Shown piece by piece: positions 10,935 through 23,700 of a DNA stretch of 64,000 nucleotides; positions within the stretch are counted from its first letter, which is position 1, and each line of letters opens with the position of its first letter. The notes below the pieces were generated by a model. That model was not told the DNA's origin and made no database searches. It saw only the letters and a list, made by a program, of their open reading frames with translations. The translations under genes and the position numbers were made by a program. Origin of the DNA: Agelas oroides (lineage: Eukaryota; Porifera; Demospongiae; Agelasida; Agelasidae); the NCBI GenBank assembly GCA_949130485.1, contig OX422185.1:6487127-6551126 (forward strand), in the 5' to 3' direction.

Positions 10935-13900
10935 TTAATCTTGAGTCACTGGATCTGATTCAATTCCATGTTTTTGGGCAAGTTTCAAGATCACTTTCTC
11001 TTGGCGGCGGCTGTTACTGCACAGCTCCAAAACAGCTTGTTTCATCTCATTGTTCTGTTCACAGAGACAAGAAACAAGTTTTTTCATTTCTTTGTTCTCC
11101 CTGGAGAGCTTAGAGACAGACATCTCCAGTTCATTTATGGCTTCTTTCATTGTTTCTTGTTTATGATCCCGGAGAGTGCCTTTGCCAAGGCTTCGAATCA
11201 CTTCTCTAACTTCTGCATCATCCTGGCATTGTTTTCGGGCACACTTCCTTTCTTGCGATCTCTGAAATGGAAAGTAATAGACCAGATGCAGGCTACAAAC
11301 AGAAATCTCGACATAAATAATATATGCAGTTACTGGGGGATATAATAAACAAAACCTGCTTGAGATAGCTATACTAAAAGCACCAAGATGCCTACCTCCA
11401 CCACAGCAATGAACTCTTCGCCAGAAGTATACTTTTGTCCCCATAGCTGCAACTTTTGCCACACACTCAGATCATGGTACACCCAAAAACTTTCTGTGTT
11501 GTTGGTACACAGTAAGTCGTGTAGTTTTTTAGGAAGGTACTTATGGAACTGATCTCTGAAACCTTCTATAGTTAGGATGAAATCCACCTGAATATCCATG
11601 AGAAATTAAAAGAAAAGTGTATAATACAGTGTTTCTTTTCTACACCATTCAGTAGAGTGTACCAACCTTCAGTGAAATTCGCCTTAGTTCAGCTTCTTCC
11701 TGGATCTCCTTGACGTCACCAACTGCCAAACCAGTCTGTGGGAAAATGAAGTAACAACACTGACTTATACCCAGACATCTAAGTTTTCTTCACTTGTAGT
11801 CAGGAGGTAGCCCCGTTCCCAGGCCCTGCCCAGCTTTCCGTCACTTGCAGTACTGAAAGCGACAGAAACCTGGGCGGGGCCTGGGAACGAGGCTAGTCAG
11901 GAGGCTAGCTGAGACAACTGTTAAGTCAGAAACCAACCAGCAGATTTGTCAACAATACTGGAACCAGAACCAGGAATACGATCCACAACAGGAAGGAGAC
12001 TGAGGGATATGCTATATCTGGCAGACCCAGATCTCCAGGTTGTTGGCGAAAGGTAGTGTCAAAGTCAAATTCCCCTGCAGACATGGTCATTGTTTTGATC
12101 AGTGCTCGTGCTGGGGTGCCAAATGGAGTTCGCTGTAAGTAGGAGATGGACAGGTTATTAAGCACTTAATATACATACATCAAAATGTAGATAGTGTATG
12201 CAGAAGAAGGAAGGCTACCATGATATCGGGCAGATGAAATAGCATGTAGAATGCAAGGCCAAATGAAGTAATCAGCAAAAGTGACAGAACGATTGTTTTC
12301 ACAAACGTCTTGAAGATGCTGGTGAACATAACAACATAGATTCCAGCTCCGGGCAACTTGTCAACAAAAAGGGTTAAGATGATCCATCCAAGAAATACAG
12401 AGACTGTTCCAAACTCCCATTGCCTTTCATGAGGGCACAAGCACGGATTGGAATATACCCACACAAAGTTCAATGTGCAGAAGTAAAGGGTAAGCTCCAT
12501 CCAGTTGATCCAGTGCTTAAAGTAGGCATGTCTGAGTCTCATAAACTGAAAAAGCTCAAGAATAATTCTGATGCAAGTTAGCAGTAGGACAATAATAGAT
12601 GCTCCATAGACAAACCGGTAATTCTGCACACTGAGACCTAAATGATCAACAAGAGCAAATACGGTATAAATACATAATCACACCTTCTTCATATCCTTGC
12701 TATCCCCCCACCCACCCACCCAGGCTTTATCTGATTTCAGACCTTGTTCCACCACTTTTTACTAGTTTGTTGCTTGATATCAAAGCATAGCAGAGATACT
12801 ACACTTCAGATGTAAAATCTATACTGCACTGAGTACATGACTAACTCTGCATGAAGGTTATTTGGTTACTTCCATTTAAGGAATTTTGTGGTATTAAGGT
12901 GCATCATCCACTTCTCTCATACCAACACTTGGATATCCAGAAGCTGCTTCTTTCAGTCATTTTGTACATCAAATAATATTTGCCTCTTCAATTTGGTAAG
13001 TATTCAAGATGGCAGCCCAAAAGTAATCAGCTGATAAACGAAGAGGAAGGTTATCTGTTACTATCTTGAGCTCAGAAAAAACCTGCCAACATTTTGACTG
13101 AATGTTCCAGTTGTCATCAGGGCGAAAGTGAAGAAGTGTAAACATTAGAGCCATGCACTACCACGGATAGACATCATTGGAGGTCAAAGGTCGGTGAGGA
13201 TTGCTCTTCCCTCCCTGCCTCCTCATCACAGCAGTCCAGTAACCAGCAACTTCCAGTTGGTTGAAGCACTCCTCTGAGGGTGTCATCTGGATATGCAGGG
13301 CCTCCTTCACCAACAGCCATGGTCCAGCACTGTTGTTTCCTCCCAGCTATTTTCCAAGCTCTACAGATAACTTTCCACTTCGTTCATGCAGGAGCCAACT
13401 GAGAAGCCACTTAAAGTTAATCAGCTGATAGCTCACATCTTCAGATGCTCAAGCAGTAGCAAGCAGATATTGAATCCCCATAGTTCAGCTGCCAGATGGT
13501 TCATTAGCACCCTCTGACAAAAAAAGTTTATCACCACACTAGCACTACATACAACACTGCTATTGCTAGCAACAAAATTCCATTTTAGGTTACTGGTTGA
13601 GTAGGCAAAATGACACCATTTGCATAGTAGTAGCTAGGCAAAATTGCACGGATTCTTTCCTGAAAGCCTTTGTGTGGCCATGGTGCCTGGTAAATCACAT
13701 GAAGCAGAATGTCACACATGGTTTCACCATTTTGAGACAGCTTAACTACAAACATTATATACCTTCACAGTCATCAGGTCCAGTTCCGTTAAAGGTACCA
13801 CTGAGGACTTTCACACCTGAAAAAATATAATAGTTAGCCATACAGGATATTGAATGTAATATCAGGTTGTGCATGACATACTTTACTGCGTTTCCCAATT

Positions 13901-14750
13901 AATCACAGGAGATGGATCACTCAAGTAAAAACACAATATTTTAGTCTTTTACAGGGTTTCAGTGAAACTCACATGTGGGATGCAAAGGATCAAGTACTAC
14001 CAGTGCATAAGCCGTCAGGAAGATGAGAAAGATGGCATAGAATGACAGATTGCAGAGGTACACAAATCGTCCATACTTCTTCCATTTTAGTTTAATGAGG
14101 CTGGAAACAACTGGGTGCTTTAGTAGATTAAGCCGTCCATGTTTCACCTGCAAATACACAATACACTAATACCTTGGGCCACTGTACAAAGTATGATGCA
14201 TCACATTGGTAGACAATAGCACAACATTCCTCTGCAGTAAAGTTTTACAAAGTGACAGCAAAGTTCTAAGACTGTGAGAGCAAGTTAGACTGCATTTATA
14301 CTGTTGCATGCGCAATCTGTAGATAACTCTACAGGTTCTATAGGTTCAGCTAACAGTTGTGCTGTACATTATGTATCTACGTGGGATAAAGTGATAGCAT
14401 GCAAACTAGGGGCTTCCTGGAGCTTTCTTCCCTGACCGAATGCAGCATAAGCAACATTTATGGGCAAAGTGAAAATAAGACAGGACATGCAATTGAACAC
14501 ACAACCATCAAAGGAGTATGCTTGTCCTATCCAGCACAAGAGGTGGTGGACAGCTATCTATGCATTGAATGCTAATGTACAGAAACTTCACAAAGTTGGC
14601 CTCTTCATACAGCTCATGCATGCTTGCATTGTTGTGAGCTACAGATTCAAATTCAGCAGGGCACAAGGATTTTGTTGCTTGAACTTAACTAGGTGAGTTG
14701 GTACACCAAATGATGCTCAGTTTGTAGGTTCTGTGCATATCAATGAAGGA

Positions 14751-14781
<31 letters not shown>

Positions 14782-17700
14782 GGGGGAAGGGGACTGGGTG
14801 CAAGTCTAGAGCAAAGTACACAACAGGTTTGTCTTCCATTTCATTGATTTGCTTGAGTACAGATACACTACAATAAATTACAGGCAATGCTACTGAGGTC
14901 TAGCATGTTTTATCCTGATGGCAAGATCTCTACAGAGAACCTATGGTTTGTTTTTGTAGTATAGCTTGTTCTTCTGAGCATCATTGGTCTTGTGTCCTAA
15001 TACACTCACTCAGTCTGAGTGCTTTAGTCAGTGTGGCTGAAAAGCAAGAAAATCAAGACCAGCAACCAGCAGCAAACCAATGACCTCTCATGCTGCCACA
15101 TGACCATACCTTGAGGCATAACACTGAGTTGCCTGTACCATAATGTCTTATCTCTGTTTCTTTGTATGGTGTTCAGCTATCTGTGTGAAGTCTTCTCTTC
15201 CACTGTGTTTGGCTGCCTGTGTCAAGAATTCACCTTGCTCTTTCTCATGCTTTTATTTTGAAGAGATGGCCAGCACCAATTAAGGCATAAGAGACCAGTG
15301 GAAAGCCAGCATTTGCTGGAGATTGAACCTAGGTACCTTGACTTTGAGCTGCCAATGCATTCACCACTGAGCTACAGCTGCATGCAACCACCAACTGCTC
15401 TAAAAACATAATTTTACTTTCTACAGGATTCTGTGTTTGTTGTCTTAACAATTTGAACACTGTAGGTGCCCCACTTGTTCAAATAGTGAACCTGTGATAG
15501 GATGGCGTAATGCATGTTGCTGAATCAACTTACCATCGCTGATAGTGGATGTGTATGCTCTTCAGAAGGAGAAATTCTGTGGTGAGATGAACAACTAGTC
15601 ATATCTAAAATCAAACATACTGAACCGCTCCTAGCTACTACAAGTTTGCAGGTACTGGACAATAACGTGTGCAATACACAATGGACTAATACTGTTATAG
15701 GAATTAAGAAATGCAGAAGTGATCAAGTGGAAAGTAGGAATCAAGAGTGTAAAGCTACAATAGCTACATGCAGTCGGAGAGATGTCCAGGATTGAAAGAT
15801 GTATTTTATTTGCAGAGTTGAATGGCGAAAAATACATTGAGATCCAGCCAGGATTCGAACCTGGGTCCTCTGAATTCCAGTCAGATGCTCTTACCAACTG
15901 AGCCACTGGAGCTCTGGCATTGGAGCAGAGGATAGATGGCATTATTCCATAGACGCTGTTCGATTCTCAGGCTGGATCTTTCTTAGGCTAACTCTGCATG
16001 ATTAGTACCGAGGTACTTTGCTGCCACCAGCGAACTGGGTAATAGCAGCAGCCACTTTGTATGTGCCGTCAGAACCCCCAATTATAGGACAGTGTCTATG
16101 GATAAATGCCATCTATCCTCTGCTCCAAATGCCAGAGCTCCAGTGGCTCAGTTGGTAAGAGCATCTGACAGGAATTCAGGTTCAAATCCTGGCTGGATCT
16201 CAATGTCCAGGATTGCCATCAAAGGCTGAGTAGTGCCTTTGATCTCCTTTTGTTCTTTCTTTGTTCTCTAATCCTAACCCCAATCCTAACCCCACCCCCT
16301 AACAATGCACTGTAGGCAAACCTGGACATGTATAGAGATGCAGGGCTGATCACCTACTGCATAAGTTCTTCTTACCTAACCATTTCTTGAATGAACTCGT
16401 AATTGAAAGTAAAGAACTGGTCCTTCTTCTGTGTCTGATCACTGTCAAGGAAACCTGCTTCTTCATCTTGATTCAACTGTGGAGACTTAGAGGAGGTTGG
16501 AAGCTAGTAATTATTGATGCGCACGGGATAGCAATTAGTGCTACGTGATAACGTAATCATACGAGCTGCTATTGAGGCCCATAGTGAAATGTGAAATCAA
16601 TGGCGCCCTCGCTTGTTTGGAACGAAACTTGCTCTGTGGACACCGCCAGGTGAGCTCTAGATCGCCCGCTATAATCCTTCATTATAAGTGAAGCATTCGA
16701 GCGGTTCCTTGGGACTCCCCTCAGACTACTCTGCCCATCATCAAATGCCACAGCTGGTGATCTAGCTTTCACATGGCAGTATCTACTGAGCAAGTTTCGT
16801 TCCGAGAAAGCAAGGGCGCCGTAGCGTAAATCGATTTCACATTTCAGTATGGGCCTCAATGGCAGCCCATATGATTACGTCATCACGTAGCACTAATTGC
16901 TATCCCGCGCACATTACTAATTACTAGCTCCCAACCTCCTCTGGTGGAGACTGAAACACAGATGGCCTCTGCTTTTCCTTTTTAATACAACGGTTCAGAG
17001 CTTCTTCAGCCACATCTGCAGAAACATGAAATACCACTAGGGAGATGCTTGATCATTGTGGGGCAAGCCTGAGCGAGCTGCTGATTTCATACTTTGTCAT
17101 GGCACACAGACCATGCATGCAGCATTAGCAGCAGGGTTTGTCAGTCAGAGCAGCTACACAGGCATGGGCTGAACTTTACACTCAAATCATGAACTGAAAA
17201 CCTGCCCTATATACAAGCATCGTTCATGCATGTCTGTGACTGAGCAGCCTGCCTTCACAGGTAGCCATGCACACTTCAATTTCAGTTGTCTTCGCTCCCA
17301 GTCTCTTTCATGCCAAACATTACAGTCTGGCAGTAGCCCTTCACTCTCACTCTCGCTAAGCTGGCATGTGGCCATGGACACAAAATTCAACCTTCGAGAA
17401 ACATTTGCTCATTTACGGTGAGTGGCTGGTCCAAGCAAGCAAGCAAGCATACACACACACGTGTGCAAAGCAGTCATGCTAGTGTGGGGCTCACTCAGGC
17501 TCACCCCAAATAGGATCTACACCAATAATCAGGTCTACGAGATGATTGTGTATAAGAGATCGACTTACTTGGCAACCTAGTAACCAGTTTCTGCATTACT
17601 GATGAAGACAGAACGGTATTCCACTGACTGCTATGCACAAGTACCATTGCAGCTTTACTGTAGACAAAAATAACGTCATTTACAGAATCTGATAATGTTT

Positions 17701-20700
17701 TCGCTTATGCATGCACAATTCCTACACCTGTTTCCCTCGTCAGCAGCAAGTAACAGACAGTTCACCATATTTGGAACAACTTCTTCATCTACTTGGAATG
17801 TTGCTTTCTTCACTTTCTGTTGTCTACCATACATGACCTTTGCCCCTTTCTCCACTAGAGCAGCAACGATGCTGATGTTAGCCTTCTTCTCAATCGCCAA
17901 AACAAGAGGGGTTTTCTGAAAAGAAAGATCAGCTTATTCAGATTTGTGATTGATTTCAGAATTAGTGGTCAATTTGTAGCCTTACTAGATTACATAAGTT
18001 CATGATACCTCATGGAGCATTTCAAGACACGTAAGACAGCTTAGCTACATAGAACCCCACACACAGTTAAAAAGACATTCTTCATATTAACCCACGGCAG
18101 TATCAATATGGGGTTTGGAGCAATGACAGACGATTTTCAACCAGGGGGATTTACTGCAGTTAAAAACAAATACACACGGCGTCAGGCAGCCATGTGCGAA
18201 TACACGTAGCTAAGACCCTACTGCATTTGTTTTACCTACTAGTAGTTCTTATGCGCATGCGCAGTAGGTCTGCTGAAACTTATCGCTGAACTTTGCACAG
18301 GTTTTGTTATGCAGTTAGTCGTGATGTAGATACAGCATATTGAGAGAAAAGAGAACCACCATGATATTAGTACATATGGAAATGTTGGAGTACATTTCGT
18401 CTGCTTCACACAAAAGGTGTTATCACCATGTCAGCCACCGTAGTTGCTATGCAGGGCCTTCACGGATGGCAGAGACCACCTTCCGAACAATACCGGTAGA
18501 TTCTGCCTTCCAAATGGTGGAGACTGCCTTCTGAATGATCTAGACCTCCTTCCAAATGGCACCCGTTTGCGTTGCGTGTGAGAGATCGCCTTACTATTGT
18601 CTATAGTATATCGAGCAATTTTGGCAATAATAATGCTTCATAGGCATGTATACTATTCGTCTGAAAACTTTTTTACCACACTTAGTGACATGCCCTCCAG
18701 TGAGTACACCACCACTCCCCTAGCACACAGTGTTGAGAGTCAACAGAGAAGTGCTAATAATGAGCCGTTCATTTATAAGACACCATACATGTCGACAGCA
18801 TGCAGGGATGCCAGTCTCAGTGAGGAGCCAATTAACCAGCCACTGGTAATTTTTACATTAACTGCTTCTGTTCAAAATAGTTTTCAGAAGAGGTCTTACA
18901 ATACATACATCAGTTTTTCTGGATAACTTACCCCATTAGTATCCATACTATCAATATTTACTCGAGCATCAAGCAACAATTTTACCACAGGATACGAACC
19001 ACCGCTAGCAGCAGCATGAAGGGGTGTTTGGTCCATCTCACAATTCCTTGAGTTTAAGAGAAATGTACCAAATCAAAACAAGACTGGAAGACTGAGGGAA
19101 TGTGAATGTGTACGTAGGCAATTGATTGTCAACATTACTTTTGACTGCTGCATGGCATTGCAGCTTTCCATGCGTTAACAGAACAGGAAATGCTCGGAAA
19201 TAGTTGCTATGGAATGCAAAGAAGCAATCCGAAGTAATTTTTACTAAGCAATCAATTGGCTACATACATGTATGCATTTCCTCAGTCTTTCATGGATGTT
19301 AGGGATATCTACAGTGTCAATCAAGAGCGCATGATGACGTCATTTTTTATTGCGGAGGGAAGAGGAAGAGCGTGTAACTTCCTATTCTGGCCGTGGTGAA
19401 AGCAGAATCCTTCGCGTGTACTATAAATAGCACATCCAGTCCAGTTTTAGCTAGTGTGCGGGTGAAGGGTGAGTAAAAGTAGCTGCAAAACAAACGAGTT
19501 AGAGGCTTATCGGTTGGATAAGGACCACGCGTTACCCAAGAAGACGCTCAAGAGTTTGACTAAAAGGCTACGCGGCCCTCTTCGACTGTCAGGCGTGGAT
19601 AGCATCGTAACACAAAGTTCCTCGAGTCCGACAACCGTTCCTGTGTAGGTAGAACTTGCCAGGTAAGCTTGGAGCGTTCACATCTTGTTGACTATGAGGG
19701 TAACACTGCGTTGTGAGGTCGTAGATCGTGGAACTGCGAACTTGTGCGAAGGTGTGTTCTATTTTTAGTACATGCGGGAGATTCTGCCTGTTTCGAATTT
19801 TTGCCAGTTACACGCTCTTCCTCCTCCCTCCGCAATAAAAAATGACGTCATCATGGGCTCTTGTGTCAATATAGTGTTGTCTACACTCACGTGGAATCAA
19901 GATCAACGCCAGCTTTGATAAACACTTTAACAACATCCTCATGGCCTCCTCTACAAGCCAAGTGTAGTGGAGTTGGGGAGGATCTTTCACAGTCCTTGAC
20001 AGCACTATCCTGGCAGCTGAGTAGCTCCTGAACAACACTAGAAGAAGCATTAGGTATATGCTCTAGTAGCAAAGTGCACATTAGAAGAAAAGTAAAGTGG
20101 AGATCAACTCAAGGTTCCTGGCTTACGCTTTCAGTGCTCTGACCCTGAGCTATGATGACCAGGTTACACCAGCTTACACAATCTTTACACATACTTGCAC
20201 TGAGGGATTTCAGTCTTACATCAGGCTGCTACCTTTATCTTATTTCATGAAATGGGTTACAGGCAAGATGCTCTAAAGCGAATTGCACAGTAGTTAGCTG
20301 ATATCACTTTGTACTTACTGTGCATGTCCATTTTCAGCAGCGACATGTATTGGAAACATATTTTTCTTGTCCTTGATGTTTGGTACCACTCCAATTTGAA
20401 TGAAAACTTTAACAGCAGAAAGGCATCCTCTCTTGGCAGCAATGTGCAGTGGTGTCTCTCCATTACAGTCTTGAGCATTGCATATTCTTTCACCACATTT
20501 ACCTGAAGAAAACGCCTAAGGAAGAAGCCTATAGATGAGAAACCACCTCCAAAGTGTAAAGAAAACATCTACAATGCATAACATCAAGGTATAAATTCTT
20601 ATGGTAGGTGCACCATGGCAAATACACACTCAGGTTTGATGTTCATTGTTTCCTCTGGCCTCTCACAAAGTAGTCCACCCTCGAGGTCAAGTATCCAAGG

Positions 20701-23700
20701 AACTATTTTACTTTGCTCTTTGCCAGCTTGTTGCTAGTTATTTGTGTACTCTGACCACACCCCTTTTTCAGCTGCTGCTAACTTGTTTGGCTATTTGCTT
20801 GTTTGGCTCTAATTGCTTGTATGATCTCATTTTCACACTTAGATCATTCCTCAATTGCTACTATAGTAGACCCTTGCTAATATTTGGTACTAATAGCTTT
20901 TAAAAAAAAGTTCAGATTATTGAATCTGTTTGGATTAGTAAGATAATGAATGGAAGTGGTTGCAACTTTGTGCAATTTCTATTTAATGCACAGAAAAATA
21001 GCCATGAATATCGTATTTTGGGTATTCCGGTTCAGATTATAGTGAGCGTCTATTGTAAAGGCAAATCTTTGTTTGTGTATTCCTGTTTGTGTACTACTGT
21101 TTCATTTTCATCTACAGTTGTTTCATCTACTCAAAGTTTTGCTTCCCTTCTCATTATGCGATATTAAACCTTGGTTTCTATAATCAGGAGCTTATGTGTA
21201 CCACAAAGGAGTCACTTTGGTTTGTGGGGCCAGACGCGTTGCCATACACTTTCCACCTTCACCTTCCATTGCCAGAAATGCAACGACACGGACTTCGCAC
21301 TCTTTGGAAACGTCTGTTACATTTCCGTTACACGTACTTCAAGTTTTACTACGGGAGCCTACGGCGGTTCAAACTCTAACTTTAGTAACGAGCTTACCTT
21401 GTCCGTAAATGTGTTGTTAACGATATATTCGCCTTCTGCTATCTCTCTACTAGCCACAGATACCTACAGCGCTGGCTCCTGAAGGTCACAGAATTTGCCA
21501 TTCGTGATAGTATTTCTACCGTATTTTCACACATTGAAGTGTGAAAAAATAGGCATTTGAAATTTTCTGAAATAAAAATATACACTTTTGCAGTTCATTT
21601 TTGATTGGTTAACGATATACTTCACTTATTTTTGATGTCCTCTGCCCGACTGGCCGTAAAATTTTTGCAGATTTTGTTCACAGAATTTGCCAAATCGGTA
21701 CAAAATAGGTACAAAATGTACGCTAGCATATACAATTACGGATAATTGCAAATACGGTACAACGTAAACTTCCGCGTTTTACTTATAACTCCGTACGCTA
21801 CGGAAATAACGTCGTGACCGCCGCGCTATTCAAATTTCTGGCAATGATTATACAGTCTGGAATAGCACGTGAACATTATAAGTCCTCAGCCAGTCTACAT
21901 TACACCCAAAGCAATATCGTGAACTCTGGTTATTAGGCACACCTTGCTATTCGGCGCATATTATTTATTAGGCACATGCTTCTTACTGGTGTACGGCATC
22001 ATCACATGTGCATTAAATAGAGTAGACAATGGCAGAAAGAAATTGAGTGAAAACTATGGTATCAAGAAAATGCAGTACACTCGATAGTCATCCTGAAGTC
22101 AAAGAAGAGCTACACAACACTTCTGGTTAACAAAAAGTTACAACCCACATCTATCATGGCTTACGAGACTACTATTGACATTTAAAATTTCTCCTGTACG
22201 ACATGTGGAGCCTGGCGAGTACCGCCGTAAAATCCGAAGAGCTCACCCTCCTCAATAGTGCTGCGTATACCGTGACAGTCATGGCGGCCTGTATGGCATG
22301 GCTTTCATTGCATTCCTTATTTAGCGCATATCCTCTATTAGGCGCATATTTGCTTACCACTTACACATCCGCTTATTAACCAGAGTCTACTGTATCTTAA
22401 ATAACTCCAATATCCAGTGTGATGATGGGAACTATTGACTAACTATTATTCATTGTCAATTAACTGTTATAATATTATTCATGGTTGTGCACGTGTGCAG
22501 TGATCATTATGATTTATAATATATATGTGAGACGAGCCACGTTATCTCTGGGTGACCATTACATGGTGTCAGAGGTGGGATGGAACAACTTCAGCAACCA
22601 GAGGCACTTGTACTACACGGAAACCTCGCCGAGAACTGGCGGAGATGGAAACAACGCTTCACGATATACATGACGGCCACGGGCAAGACAGCCGCCAGTG
22701 ATGAGGTCAAGTCCGCCATTTTCCTTCACCTCGCGGGGCCCGACGCCCTGGACGTATTCAACACGCTAACCTTCGAGAACGAAGGCGACGCCCAGAAGCT
22801 AGACAAGCTACTAGAGAAGTTTGAAGCTTACTGCATCCCACGAAAGAACATCACATGGGAACGACACGTGTTCAATACACGGAACCAAAAACCAGGTGAA
22901 ACCATTGACGAATACGTAACAGATCTACGTAGCAAAGCCAAGACATGTGAGTTCGGGGACCTCACCGAAAGCCTAGTAAGAGACCGCCTCGTGTGCGGTA
23001 TCATCAACGACAAAACAAGGTCTCGTTTACTCAAGAAAGCAGACCTGACACTGGCAGGAGCCCTAGATATATGCCATGCTGACGAGGCCACGTCCACCCA
23101 GATGAAACTAATGTCGGCAACAATTCAACACACAACAACCGATACTGATGACAAAGAAGTAGAGCTCGTAAAGAGGACGCAACGCCGAACCGCCAACAAA
23201 CCACACCCACAAGCAGAACCAACCAAATCAACACAATGTGGCTACTGCAGTGGGCGGCACCACCCTCAACAAGGATGTCCCGCCTATGGAGTGAACTGTC
23301 GCAAATGTGGCCGTCGAAATCATTTCGCCAAAGTATGCCGATCGAAAACACAAGCCAGGCCCCCACAAGTACAAGAGCTCAACCAAGATGAGTCAAGTGA
23401 AGACGACATGCTAATTGCCACCGTCGAAGGAAAGAACAAAAAGGACTGGAATGTCACCGTCAAAATAAACTCCCACAACGCCAGGTTCAAGATCGACACC
23501 GGTGCTCAGTGCAATGTAATGTCATCAAAAACCTACCACCATCTGAGCCAACAATCACTACACAGCTCCAAATCCAGACTCGTCGCATTCGGAGGACACA
23601 GACTCAACTCCATTGGCAGGACCACCCTGCTGTGCGAATACAAAGGCAAGTACTGGCCAGTTGAATTCGAAGTCATTAGCAACGTGTCTGACATACTCGG

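Noticed and set aside
15841..15912. Functional tRNA gene
   Set aside because: Acceptor stem mismatch, Ser-type anticodon without a long variable arm, and location in a foldback with an inverted copy.
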